From the NCBI GenBank assembly GCA_030590745.1, contig JAUVCS010000025.1, forward strand, positions 1 through 8,693: a stretch of 8,693 bases of DNA. Reading direction: 5' to 3'. This DNA comes from Desulfuromusa sp. Its GTDB lineage: Bacteria; Desulfobacterota; Desulfuromonadia; Desulfuromonadales; Geopsychrobacteraceae. A program made the position numbers and the translations under genes. Shown in pieces: positions 1 to 6,691 of the stretch (positions are counted from its first letter, which is position 1; every line of letters begins with the position of its first letter). Under the pieces are notes generated by a model. The model saw only the letters and a program-made list of their open reading frames with translations, did no database searches and was not told the origin of the DNA.

Positions 1-350
1 TCCTGAATGGATTGCGACAAGCGGGAGGAATCACCAATCACCTTCAATCTGACCCCTTCGCCCAGCATTTTCTGCCGTTGTGATGCAAGAAATTGCAATA
101 ACAGACCCATCAGCGCATCAATTTCAGGACGTGGACGACCCCAATTCTCAGAACTGAAGGCAAACAGACTGAGGAAACGGATCCCATGACGAACACATTC
201 ATCGACAATCTGAGTCACCGTCTCAACGCCACGTTTATGCCCGGCAATTCGTGGTAACGCTCGCTGCTTAGCCCAACGACCATTTCCATCCATGATAATA
301 GCCAGATGCTCCAGAGGTGGCTTTTTGTTAACTTCCGTTCTTTTTGACAT
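1..350 (-). CDS. uppS: Isoprenyl transferase / undecaprenyl diphosphate synthase (5' part, cut by window edge)
   Basis: Cytoplasmic cis-prenyltransferase that extends farnesyl diphosphate with isopentenyl diphosphate to make undecaprenyl diphosphate, the lipid carrier for peptidoglycan and other envelope polymers. About 116 codons are present and the frame runs off the left edge, roughly half of a typical 240-250 residue enzyme. Seen directly: the family signature MDGNGRWA at residues 20-27, with D21 as the catalytic Asp/Mg site known for the family; GHKRG at 37-41; and the substrate-binding stretch AFSSENWGRP at 64-73. The ATG at 348-350 is preceded by GGAA (358-361) with a 7-base gap, a modest ribosome-binding site. 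In related bacteria uppS usually leads a cdsA-dxr-rseP run, which would lie beyond the edge. Upstream on this strand is the iron-transport operon rather than the common frr neighbour. Identity is secure; only the C-terminal half is unseen. Confidence 0.96.
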   Translation of the reverse strand, partial: MSKRTEVNKKPPLEHLAIIMDGNGRWAKQRALPRIAGHKRGVETVTQIVDECVRHGIRFLSLFAFSSENWGRPRPEIDALMGLLLQFLASQRQKMLGEGVRLKVIGDSSRLSQSIQ

Positions 351-478
351 TTAAAAATTCCAAAAATGCAATATTACATTCATAAAAGTGCAGCTAAGAA
401 AAATAACATGGCTAACATCTGAACAGCAAGGAATTGATCAGCTAAAAACTGCTGCTGCCATCCGCCCTTAGTGAAAAT

Positions 479-516
479 TTAAAAATAACCATAGCAATGA
501 GTTCACATAGGTTATT
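479..516 (-). terminator. Possible Rho-independent terminator after the feo operon
   Basis: On the minus strand, 20 bases past the stop of the DtxR/FeoA gene, AATAACC (510-516) pairs with GGTTATT (484-490) and is followed by further Ts and a TTTT. The stem is only 7 bp, AT-rich, and has a loop of about 19 bases, so it is a weak example. The rest of the 351-536 gap shows no open frame or RNA gene that I can support; it presumably carries the uppS promoter, but I could not pick convincing -35/-10 boxes. Confidence 0.4.
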
Positions 517-536
517 AGATTTGACCTTCATTTCAC

Positions 537-1187
537 TTATCGACGGATGTGAATCTCTCTTGCCAACATATCATCGACAGCAAATTGTGAGTTTCCAACC
601 TTGAAAATATAGCTGGGGAACTTTTGCATCAGAGTCACTTGGCTCCCGGGTAGAACCCCCATACTCATCAACTTCTGCATCTTTTTGTCGTCACTTGCAG
701 CCAAATAGGCAATCTCTCCTATCTCACCTGATTTCAGTTCAGTAAGTGCAACAATTCCCGGTTCACCCTGCTTCCGTGCCTCGATACAACACTCCCCCGG
801 TGGAATCGGATTGCCATGTGGGCAGGTCGTGGGATGATTCAACAAAGTACAGAGTTTGGTATCGACTCCCTGACGCAACAAATGTTCAAATTGACAGGCT
901 TGATCGTTCCCCTCAGCCCCGGCAATTCCAAGGATATCCATCGTAAGCCGCTCGGCTAAACGGTGTCTACGAACCGTCATCTGTGCTTCTGGACGACCCT
1001 CTTTACGCAGGTAAACCCGGTCACCACGCACTTCAACAAAAGCTCTCTGGACTAATTCTAAAAGCTCAGCAGAGTTAGTTTCAACCTTCAATGATGTCAA
1101 CAGGCAACCGACGTTGTCTCCTTCAACAGTCATCACCCAAAGGGATTCCAAAATTTCTTCTGCTTCTTCAGACAGTCTCTCCAGCAT
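537..1187 (-). CDS. DtxR-family metal-dependent regulator with C-terminal FeoA/SH3-like domain
   Basis: 216 residues. The N-terminal third (about 1-72) lines up with the DtxR winged-helix domain. It is followed by the unmistakable dimerisation/metal domain: RRHRLAER (73-80), ACQFEH (97-102) and HPTTCPHGNPIPP (118-130). By alignment to DtxR, C98, E101 and H102 match the primary-site ligands C102/E105/H106, while H75 and E79 match ancillary ligands H79/E83. DtxR H98 is replaced by N94. The position of DtxR M10 appears to be a Glu (E11). Residues about 145-216 form an FeoA-type SH3-like domain (MSMGVLPGSQVTLMQKFP at 175-191, then FKVGNSQFAVDD). The ATG follows the upstream TAG by 4 bases and has an AAAGGA site. 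Known family role: a divalent-metal-sensing (Fe or Mn) repressor; the Cys ligand favours iron. Odd: the usual recognition-helix pattern is not clear (see findings). It is the only FeoA domain in the operon, so a FeoB-accessory role is also possible. Confidence 0.88.
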   Translation of the reverse strand: MLERLSEEAEEILESLWVMTVEGDNVGCLLTSLKVETNSAELLELVQRAFVEVRGDRVYLRKEGRPEAQMTVRRHRLAERLTMDILGIAGAEGNDQACQFEHLLRQGVDTKLCTLLNHPTTCPHGNPIPPGECCIEARKQGEPGIVALTELKSGEIGEIAYLAASDDKKMQKLMSMGVLPGSQVTLMQKFPSYIFKVGNSQFAVDDMLAREIHIRR

Positions 1188-1191
1188 AAAT

Positions 1192-1368
1192 CTATCCTTT
1201 ACTCTTTTTTAAAAAACGACTCAATAACTTACTCGGCGCCGGGTTTGCATAACCACAATAAGGACAATGAATCTTGTGACACCCCCCGAAGCAGGCACCA
1301 CAGCTCTTTCCGCCAGCGGGAGCACCAACTGTTTCAGCTATTTCCTTGTGACAAAATCCACAGTTCAC
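1192..1368 (-). CDS. Small cysteine-rich protein translationally coupled to feoB
   Basis: Not a family I recognise. About 58 residues from a GTG whose bases overlap the feoB stop (GTGA, 1365-1368), a classic coupling arrangement. A TTG at 1375-1377 would add three residues (61 in all); neither start has a clear Shine-Dalgarno site, which fits coupling. In the 61-residue numbering there are seven cysteines, C6, C9, C26, C29, C33, C38 and C41, arranged as CxxC, CxxCxxxC and CxxC, plus H10, H34 and H37. Lys/Arg residues crowd the C-terminus (SRFLKKSKG). It has no membrane helix or signal peptide, so it is probably cytosolic. The pairs suggest a zinc-ribbon, iron or iron-sulfur site. The next gene, the DtxR/FeoA protein, starts 4 bases after its stop, so it is a true operon member. 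It could assist FeoB as a metal chaperone, redox partner or gate factor; that is inference. It is not the known FeoB-associated Cys-rich membrane protein, which has an N-terminal membrane helix. Confidence 0.78.
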   Translation of the reverse strand: MNCGFCHKEIAETVGAPAGGKSCGACFGGCHKIHCPYCGYANPAPSKLLSRFLKKSKG

Positions 1369-3323
1369 GCCAGCCAACCAGTAGCCAGGAGAAACTTGTT
1401 GAGAAACCAGCCGGAAGAAAAAGCCAGGGTCGTAACAAAAACAAAAATTGTCAGCGCAACTTTGATGCCGCGCTCTTTGATCATCACCAGAAACTGAGCG
1501 ACACAGGGGACAAACAGAGTCAAAGTGACCGCTGCGACAGTCAATTGGGTCGCATTTAGAATTCCTGAAGACTGTAAATCATAGAGGCCCGCAGCACCGA
1601 AATCACGCCGAAAAAAACCAAATACAAATGCAGTAGTTACTTCGACAGGTAGCCCGATTGCAGCAACAACCGGGCTGAAAGCATCAATAACCGTTTCCAG
1701 TGTTCCGGTCATTTTACCCGCCCAGAGGACCACCGATGCGACTAAAAACAGCGGCAGTATTTCGACAAAATAGCTCTGCATCCGGGTCAGGGTTTTCACC
1801 ACGACATTACGCAGTTGGGGAAATCTTAAGGGGGGAATTTCCATATAAAAAACCGGGTTTTCTCCCGGCAACACCTGCGCCGCCAAAAATCCAATCAGGA
1901 GAAAGATCAACATCAAAAAAACCGTCCAAACGGCTAAAGCACTTGGTTCCGCTGATAATAATCCCAGGATAACTCCCAGCTGTGCACTACAGGGGATAGC
2001 TAATGCCAGTAACATTGTCGCAATGATCCGTTCGCGCTTGGTTTCGAGCGTCCGGGTCACCAGTGTCGCCATTGTGTCACAGCCGAATCCAAGAACAATT
2101 GGAATAACTGCTCGGCCTGATAAGCCAATTCTTTTAAACAGTCGATCAACCAGCATTGCCAGTCGCGGAAAATAACCGGTATCCTCTAGAAGGGAAAATA
2201 CCAGAAAAAACGTTCCGACAATCGGCAGGACCAAGGCCACCGCGTAACGAATCCCCAAAGTCCAAAGCCCATATTCACCAGCGACCAGTTCAAATAACCA
2301 CGATGCAGTCAAATATTTTTCAGCGTAATGAACCACCGGGGGATTGATATATGTTTCAAACAAATTTCCTTCAAGAAAATCAACCAAGGTACCGGCACCA
2401 AATTTACCGACAAACAGGTAGAGACCGACATAAACGACGAAAATTAAAATTGGGGCACCGGTAAAAGGGTTCATCATCCAGCGGGAGAGTTTTTCAGAGA
2501 AGGATTCTGTTTCATTAATTGTTTGTGACACAACATCTTTAAGCATCTGTTTACAAATTTTTCGCCGTTCCAAGCTGATCTGTAAATGCAAATCGGCACG
2601 ACGGCGAAAAGAGATCTCACGAATGACTTCGCTCAGGTGTTCATAGCCATTTCCAGCTTCTTTCTCGGCAACCAACTCCTGGATATCATGATCCTTCTGC
2701 ATCAACAAAATACTGGTTGCACGACGGCTAAGACGGTACTCCCCATGGATTAACTGATTTATCTGCAAGATATCCTGTTCCAGATCATGGGCATAAGCAA
2801 AGGGGTGATACGGCACCATAGCGTAATCAGAAATAGCCTGACGTAATTCATCAAGCCCGGTTTTCCGCTTCATCACCGCGCCAATCACCGGAATACCGAG
2901 ATTTTTCTGTAACAAATCCAGATCAATCTGCATCCCTAACCGTTTCGCTTCGTCAAGAATATTGACAACCAGAATCACTGGCAATCCGGCCTCAATCAAT
3001 TGCAGCGTCATCGGCAACATCCGGTCTATATTCCGGGCATCAATGACATGGACAACTGCATGGGGATCTTCAGTTAAAAGGATCCGCCGGGCAACCCGCT
3101 CCTCCTCGGTAATTGGCATCATTGAATACATACCGGGAGTATCTAAAATTTCATAACGTTGCTCAGAAATATGACAGTAGCCACGGGAAACCTCAACCGA
3201 AGTTCCCGGATAATTGGAGACCGTGGTATAGGCTCCGGTGAGGGCATTAAAGACGACACTCTTACCAACATTCGGATTGCCAACCAGAATAACTTTAGGT
3301 GGGGATTTTTGCTGAGCAGACAT
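1365..3323 (-). CDS. feoB: Ferrous iron transport protein B (FeoB GTPase-permease)
   Basis: Inner-membrane Fe(II) importer, 652 residues, within the compact end of the family range. The N-terminal G domain shows G1 GNPNVGKS (15-22), a G2 region YPGTSVEVSRG (38-48), G3 DTPG (61-64) and G4 NILD (121-124). It is followed by the helical switch/inhibitor region (about 170-280). The membrane part begins near MNPFTGAPI (284-292) and has two Gate repeats: GFGCDTMAT (412-420) with PCSAQLGV (444-451), and VPCVAQFLV (605-613). Cysteines C415, C445 and C607 sit at the positions often linked to the translocation path. The start ATG is preceded by AGAAGG (3335-3340), 11 bases away, and a candidate Fur box lies immediately beyond it, so iron-repressed expression is likely. 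The gene overlaps the small Cys-rich frame downstream and heads a three-gene operon. No separate feoA or feoC is seen. Confidence 0.97.
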   Translation of the reverse strand: MSAQQKSPPKVILVGNPNVGKSVVFNALTGAYTTVSNYPGTSVEVSRGYCHISEQRYEILDTPGMYSMMPITEEERVARRILLTEDPHAVVHVIDARNIDRMLPMTLQLIEAGLPVILVVNILDEAKRLGMQIDLDLLQKNLGIPVIGAVMKRKTGLDELRQAISDYAMVPYHPFAYAHDLEQDILQINQLIHGEYRLSRRATSILLMQKDHDIQELVAEKEAGNGYEHLSEVIREISFRRRADLHLQISLERRKICKQMLKDVVSQTINETESFSEKLSRWMMNPFTGAPILIFVVYVGLYLFVGKFGAGTLVDFLEGNLFETYINPPVVHYAEKYLTASWLFELVAGEYGLWTLGIRYAVALVLPIVGTFFLVFSLLEDTGYFPRLAMLVDRLFKRIGLSGRAVIPIVLGFGCDTMATLVTRTLETKRERIIATMLLALAIPCSAQLGVILGLLSAEPSALAVWTVFLMLIFLLIGFLAAQVLPGENPVFYMEIPPLRFPQLRNVVVKTLTRMQSYFVEILPLFLVASVVLWAGKMTGTLETVIDAFSPVVAAIGLPVEVTTAFVFGFFRRDFGAAGLYDLQSSGILNATQLTVAAVTLTLFVPCVAQFLVMIKERGIKVALTIFVFVTTLAFSSGWFLNKFLLATGWLA

Positions 3324-3340
3324 AAAACCGTAAACCTTCT

Positions 3341-3359
3341 GACAATAATAAGAATAATC
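3341..3359. promoter_or_regulatory. Candidate Fur box in the feoB promoter
   Basis: GACAATAATAAGAATAATC matches 14 of 19 positions of the classical Fur box GATAATGATAATCATTATC by direct comparison. It abuts the feoB Shine-Dalgarno site and lies 18-36 bases from the ATG. On the minus strand a possible promoter is TTTTCA with GATTAT 18 bases on, the latter inside the box, so bound Fur would block RNA polymerase. The neighbouring fur gene makes this plausible. The region is AT-rich, so a chance match is possible. Confidence 0.55.
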
Positions 3360-3400
3360 AACCTGGATAGTTTTACTGAAAAGTTAAACCCGTAAAATCA

Positions 3401-3832
3401 TCAACTTAGTTTGGTACATTTAGAACAAAGACCATAGAGTTCATGGCGGTGTCGCTCAATTTTAAAATTGTACTGAGCAGCAACCTGCTCCTGTAATTTT
3501 TCTATTTGTGGTTCAGTAAACTCGATAATCAAACCACAATTTGTGCAAACCAGGTGGTCATGATGCTGATCGGCATTTAAGGGTTCAAAGCGAGCTTGCC
3601 CGTCACCAAAATCCAACTCTCTGGCAATTCCACATTCGGCAAACAGCTTCAGGGTTCGATGAACCGTTGCATAACCAATTTTCGGATGATCTTTGCGTAA
3701 ACGAAAATAGAGATCTTCGGTAGAAAAATGTAATTTTGAGCCAAGAAATGCCTCTAGTATCGTCAATCTCTGACTGGTATTTTTCAGCCCCTTACGACGA
3801 ACATAGTCATTAAATATCGTCACCTGATCCAT
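3401..3832 (-). CDS. fur: Fur-family transcriptional regulator
   Basis: Iron-responsive (or related metal-responsive) DNA-binding repressor. 143 residues from the ATG at 3830-3832, a normal Fur length. N-terminal winged helix: NTSQRLTILEAF (18-29), then HFSTEDLYFRLR (35-46) and the recognition helix region IGYATVHRTLKLFAECGI (52-69). C-terminal dimerisation/metal domain: the HHDHLVCTNCG motif (90-100) with sensing-site histidines, and CSKC (136-139), giving the two CxxC pairs (C96/C99, C136/C139) of a structural zinc site. An in-frame ATG at 3857-3859 would add nine residues, but it has no Shine-Dalgarno site and lies in the loop of a hairpin, whereas the chosen start has AAGGG 8 bases upstream. 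It lies 77 bases upstream of feoB on the same strand, so it may be co-transcribed or may control feoB through the Fur box. The paralogues PerR, Zur and Nur share this fold; the feoB neighbour favours Fur. Confidence 0.93.
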   Translation of the reverse strand: MDQVTIFNDYVRRKGLKNTSQRLTILEAFLGSKLHFSTEDLYFRLRKDHPKIGYATVHRTLKLFAECGIARELDFGDGQARFEPLNADQHHDHLVCTNCGLIIEFTEPQIEKLQEQVAAQYNFKIERHRHELYGLCSKCTKLS

Positions 3833-3840
3833 CAGATACA

Positions 3841-3846
3841 CCCTTA
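3841..3846 (-). promoter_or_regulatory. Ribosome-binding site deciding the fur start
   Basis: TAAGGG read on the minus strand, 8 bases before the ATG at 3832. It supports the 143-residue form over the nine-residue-longer frame. Confidence 0.7.
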
Positions 3847-3847
3847 G

Positions 3848-3876
3848 CAGCCTGTTCATGATAGTCCGACAGGCTG
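3848..3876 (-). promoter_or_regulatory. Hairpin in the fur 5' leader
   Basis: CAGCCTG and CAGGCTG form a perfect 7-bp, GC-rich inverted repeat with a 15-base loop, ending a few bases before the fur Shine-Dalgarno site. There is no T-run, so it is a poor intrinsic terminator for ccdA. It could be a leader structure that affects fur translation or mRNA stability, or a DNA operator. The structure is seen; the role is inferred. Confidence 0.45.
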
Positions 3877-3882
3877 TTAGAA

Positions 3883-3901
3883 GAAATTGAAAATGACAAT
3901 C
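3883..3901. promoter_or_regulatory. Weak candidate Fur box upstream of fur
   Basis: GAAATTGAAAATGACAATC matches 13 of 19 positions of the classical Fur box. It lies about 50 bases upstream of the fur ATG, between ccdA and fur, where an autoregulatory site would be expected. I could not identify a convincing promoter beside it, and AT-rich DNA gives such matches by chance. Confidence 0.3.
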
Positions 3902-3956
3902 AGAAAGCTAGAGGAATTGGTGGCGAAGATCAAGAAAAATGTATCCTATGGAAAAA

Positions 3957-4709
3957 TCATCCCAACGTCGGAGGAAATATTTGGTAAAGGTATCCGGCAA
4001 TTCGACTGAACATATTGAAAAACAACAAAGTTCCAGCAACCATCAATAATACCCCGGTCACAATTTCGACAATACGGATATGCTTTTTGAACCGGTCGAA
4101 AAATCCGAGGAAAGAATGAAACAATAGACCGGAAATAAAAAATGGAACACCAAGACCTGCAGAATAGCTGGTTAAAAGCAAAATCCCTTTACCAACACCT
4201 CCAGAACTACCTGCAGCTATAGCTAAAATGGCTCCAAGAATTGGCCCGATGCAGGGAGTCCACCCGGCAGCAAAGGCAATCCCGACCAGAAAAGTTCCAA
4301 TAAACCCGGTTGGTTTATTCCGCAATTGAATCCTTTTTTCGCCGAGCAAAACACCGAAATGAAATAATCCGCTCAGATGGATACCAAACAGAAAAATCAT
4401 CACCCCGCCAACTTTCTGGAGAATCCCTAAGCCGTCATGCAGGTAGGTTTGAAATGAGGAAGAAGCTAACCCGGCCAGACCTCCCAGAGTAATAAATACT
4501 GCAGAAAATCCGGCAATAAAGAACAGGGAATGAAGCATAACGGTCAAACGGACCTGAGCACTGGCATTTTCCTGTTTCAACTCGGCAAAAGAGAGGCCGG
4601 AGATATAAGTTAAATAGGATGGGATCAAAGGCAGGACACAGGGGGAAAAATAAGAGAGCAGCCCGGCTGAAAATGCAATCCAGATAGTGATATCGGTACC
4701 AATTTCCAT
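3957..4709 (-). CDS. ccdA: CcdA-type thiol-disulfide electron transporter (cytochrome c biogenesis)
   Basis: Inner-membrane protein of the DsbD-beta/CcdA family that passes electrons from cytosolic thioredoxin to periplasmic thiol reductases. 250 residues, typical for the short CcdA form with no extra periplasmic or thioredoxin domains. Seen: SPCVLPLIPSYLTYISG (22-38) in the first membrane segment and GWTPCIGPILGAIL (149-162) in the fourth. These supply the redox cysteines C24 and C153, each followed by the family's conserved prolines. About six hydrophobic segments are visible (roughly 8-33, 58-82, 98-118, 135-165, 175-200, 212-234). The ATG follows the TlpA-like gene by 18 bases, and its ribosome-binding site TAAGGAG uses that gene's stop codon, so the two are surely co-transcribed. 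The partner thioredoxin next door supplies the receiving protein. Confidence 0.94.
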   Translation of the reverse strand: MEIGTDITIWIAFSAGLLSYFSPCVLPLIPSYLTYISGLSFAELKQENASAQVRLTVMLHSLFFIAGFSAVFITLGGLAGLASSSFQTYLHDGLGILQKVGGVMIFLFGIHLSGLFHFGVLLGEKRIQLRNKPTGFIGTFLVGIAFAAGWTPCIGPILGAILAIAAGSSGGVGKGILLLTSYSAGLGVPFFISGLLFHSFLGFFDRFKKHIRIVEIVTGVLLMVAGTLLFFNMFSRIAGYLYQIFPPTLG

Positions 4710-4727
4710 AATACTTTCTAAAACTCC

Positions 4728-5264
4728 TTAACCGTTAAGTAAAAAATTAATCATCTCAAATGTCGAGCCGGACATCCAGTTATGGCCACCGATAATTTTT
4801 TTAATCACAATTCCATTGCGATCAATAATAAAGCTTTCAGGAAAACGAAAAACCCCATAAGCATTCTGCACCACACTGTCACTATCGAGAAGAATCGGAA
4901 AGCTATACGGCGTTCTTTGTAAGAACTGACTGACTGCCTTTTTTCCATTTTCATCAGCACTGACTGCCAATATAACCAACCCCTGATCTTTATACTTCTG
5001 ATAAAGACCTTCCATCGAAGGCATTTCTTCCCTGCAGGGTGGACACCAGGTTGCCCAGAGGTTCAAAATAACGACTTTGCCACGATACTGGGAAAGACTA
5101 ACCGGCTCCCCCTGCATATTCATCAGAGTAAAATCCGGTGCCACCTTTGACTCAGAACTCACTGTTTTAAGAGGTTGTTCTGGGGTTGAATTATCGCATC
5201 CGGCTGACAACAAGAGTGTAATTAATATGACAATCCAAAAGATATTTATTTTAAAACGACCCAT
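4728..5264 (-). CDS. TlpA/ResA-like thioredoxin-fold lipoprotein
   Basis: Membrane-anchored periplasmic thiol-disulfide oxidoreductase, 178 residues. The N-terminus has a hydrophobic signal (8-20) ending in the lipobox LSAGC, with C23 as the lipidated residue. A short linker follows, then a redoxin domain from about 40: APDFTLMNMQGEPVSLSQYRG, the active site WCPPC (C74, C77) inside NLWATWCPPCREEMP, and the conserved proline in the loop FPESFIID (141-148). In the ResA/TlpA/DsbE group such proteins reduce the haem-binding cysteines of apocytochromes c, or other exported thiols, drawing electrons from CcdA, whose gene is next in the operon. The ATG at 5262-5264 has AAAGGAAA about 7 bases upstream. 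The 77 bases before it separate it from the response regulator on the same strand, so co-transcription with that pair is possible. Which cytochromes or thiols it serves cannot be told here. Confidence 0.93.
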   Translation of the reverse strand: MGRFKINIFWIVILITLLLSAGCDNSTPEQPLKTVSSESKVAPDFTLMNMQGEPVSLSQYRGKVVILNLWATWCPPCREEMPSMEGLYQKYKDQGLVILAVSADENGKKAVSQFLQRTPYSFPILLDSDSVVQNAYGVFRFPESFIIDRNGIVIKKIIGGHNWMSGSTFEMINFLLNG

Positions 5265-5341
5265 TTATATTTCCTTTATTAATTATTCACTGATTCAGGT
5301 ATTAAACCAGACAAACGGTAGATTTCTACATTGAGAAGATT

Positions 5342-6691
5342 CTACGAAGTGTGGATATTATACTTTTCCAGACGATACAGCAATGTGTGTCGGGGAATTC
5401 GCAAAAAAGCCGCAGCTTTGCTTTTATTACCATTACATCGCCTGAGTGCTTCCTCAACAGCCTCCTGTTCCAGAGCTTCCAGAGAGTAACCCTCCTCAGG
5501 GAGATTCAGCACCTGATTCGAGGAAGTTGTCGGCCGACCCATTCGTTCGGGAAGATCTGCAAGCTCCATAATATCTGAGCTACGCAAGATCAGCATCTGC
5601 TCTACTACATTTTCTAATTCTCGAACATTGCCTGGCCAATGATACTTCTGCAAGTACTCAATAACCTGAGGGGAGAACCCTACTTCCTTTCCGGCATGCC
5701 GTCTACGCAAAAAGAAATCGAGCAGCAGGGGGATATCTTCCCGCCTCTTTCGCAGCGGTGGAATTTCAATTGGGACAACCGCCAGACGATAATAGAGATC
5801 CTCACGAAACTCTCCTGATTGCATCGATTCATCCAGATTGCGATTTGTTGCTGCCAGAACCCGCACATCAACCTGTTCAGAAACCCCGCCAACCGGCTCA
5901 AACTGTTGATCCTGAAGAACTCTAAGTAGTTTTGGTTGCAAATCAATTGGCATTTCACCGATCTCATCAAGGAACAGTGTCCCTCCATCGGCCAAGGAGA
6001 ATTTCCCTTGACGATCTTTGATCGCCCCGGTAAATGACCCTTTGAGATGTCCAAACAATTCACTCTCAATCAAATCCTTTGGAATTGCTGCACAATTCAC
6101 CGCAATAAATGGTCCGTTACTCCGGTCAGAACCTCGGTGCAACGCTTTAGCGATCACCTCTTTTCCAGTGCCGCTTTCACCACTGAGCAATACCGAAGCT
6201 TGGCTTGCTGCGACTTTTTCTACCCGTTGCAGCAGTTGCCGCATTACCTTTGATTTACCAATAATTTGCTCAGTATCAACTCCTTTAGACAAAGCTGCTT
6301 TTAATTGACTATTTTCCTGCCGCAAGTTGCGATATTCAAAAGCCTTGGCAACGGTTAAACTCAACTGATCACGACTAAAAGGCTTTGCCAGATAATCATA
6401 AGCGCCAACCTTCATCGCATCAACAGCTTGAGCTACAGTGCTGAATGCCGTGACAATAATAACCAGAGTCTGCGGTTCCAACTCCAATACAGCAGCAAGA
6501 ACTTCGTAGCCATTCATTCCCGGCATTTGCACATCGGTTATCACCAATTCAGGACGATGGCGTCTAAACAATGTTAGACCGGCGGCACCATCACTCGCCG
6601 TCAGAACATGATAGCCTGCCTCTTGTAAATTAAACTCGGTCACCCGCCGCAGCGAGGCATCATCATCAATCAATAATATTTGTCGTGTCAT
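5342..6691 (-). CDS. NtrC-family sigma-54-dependent response regulator
   Basis: 449 residues with three domains. The receiver (1-120) has acidic residues D9-D11, phospho-acceptor D53 (VITDVQMPG), T81 and K103. The AAA+ sigma-54 interaction domain (about 142-380) has Walker A GESGTGKE (171-178), the sigma-54 contact loop as GSFTGA (218-223) in place of GAFTGA, a common variant, Walker [11 protein letters not shown] (237-246), and the arginine-rich REDLYYRL region (296-303). The Fis-type DNA-binding helix-turn-helix is at 405-446 ([23 protein letters not shown]). When phosphorylated by its kinase it should form a ring at an upstream enhancer and use ATP hydrolysis to open sigma-54 promoters. 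It overlaps the kinase gene by 26 bases, so they are an operon and almost certainly a cognate pair. The clear nearby target is the sigma-54 promoter at 7962-7978. It resembles the ZraR/AtoC/HydG type; the exact orthologue cannot be assigned. Confidence 0.96.
   Translation of the reverse strand: MTRQILLIDDDASLRRVTEFNLQEAGYHVLTASDGAAGLTLFRRHRPELVITDVQMPGMNGYEVLAAVLELEPQTLVIIVTAFSTVAQAVDAMKVGAYDYLAKPFSRDQLSLTVAKAFEYRNLRQENSQLKAALSKGVDTEQIIGKSKVMRQLLQRVEKVAASQASVLLSGESGTGKEVIAKALHRGSDRSNGPFIAVNCAAIPKDLIESELFGHLKGSFTGAIKDRQGKFSLADGGTLFLDEIGEMPIDLQPKLLRVLQDQQFEPVGGVSEQVDVRVLAATNRNLDESMQSGEFREDLYYRLAVVPIEIPPLRKRREDIPLLLDFFLRRRHAGKEVGFSPQVIEYLQKYHWPGNVRELENVVEQMLILRSSDIMELADLPERMGRPTTSSNQVLNLPEEGYSLEALEQEAVEEALRRCNGNKSKAAAFLRIPRHTLLYRLEKYNIHTS

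Noticed and set aside
1192..1377. Labelling the small Cys-rich gene as the known FeoB-associated Cys-rich membrane protein or feoC
   Set aside because: It lacks the N-terminal membrane helix of the former and the winged-helix pattern of the latter.
1700..1972. Open frames on the plus strand inside feoB (also across uppS, the regulator and kinase genes)
   Set aside because: They lie antisense to well-recognised genes, have no ribosome-binding sites or family motifs, and are best explained as coding shadows.
3833..3859. Nine-residue N-terminal extension of Fur from the ATG at 3859
   Set aside because: There is no Shine-Dalgarno site, the start codon falls in a hairpin loop, and the 143-residue form fits the normal Fur length.
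5318..5329. GTAGAAATCTAC palindrome after the response regulator gene as a terminator
   Set aside because: The stem is at most five AT-rich base pairs with almost no loop and no T-run; a chance palindrome is more likely.
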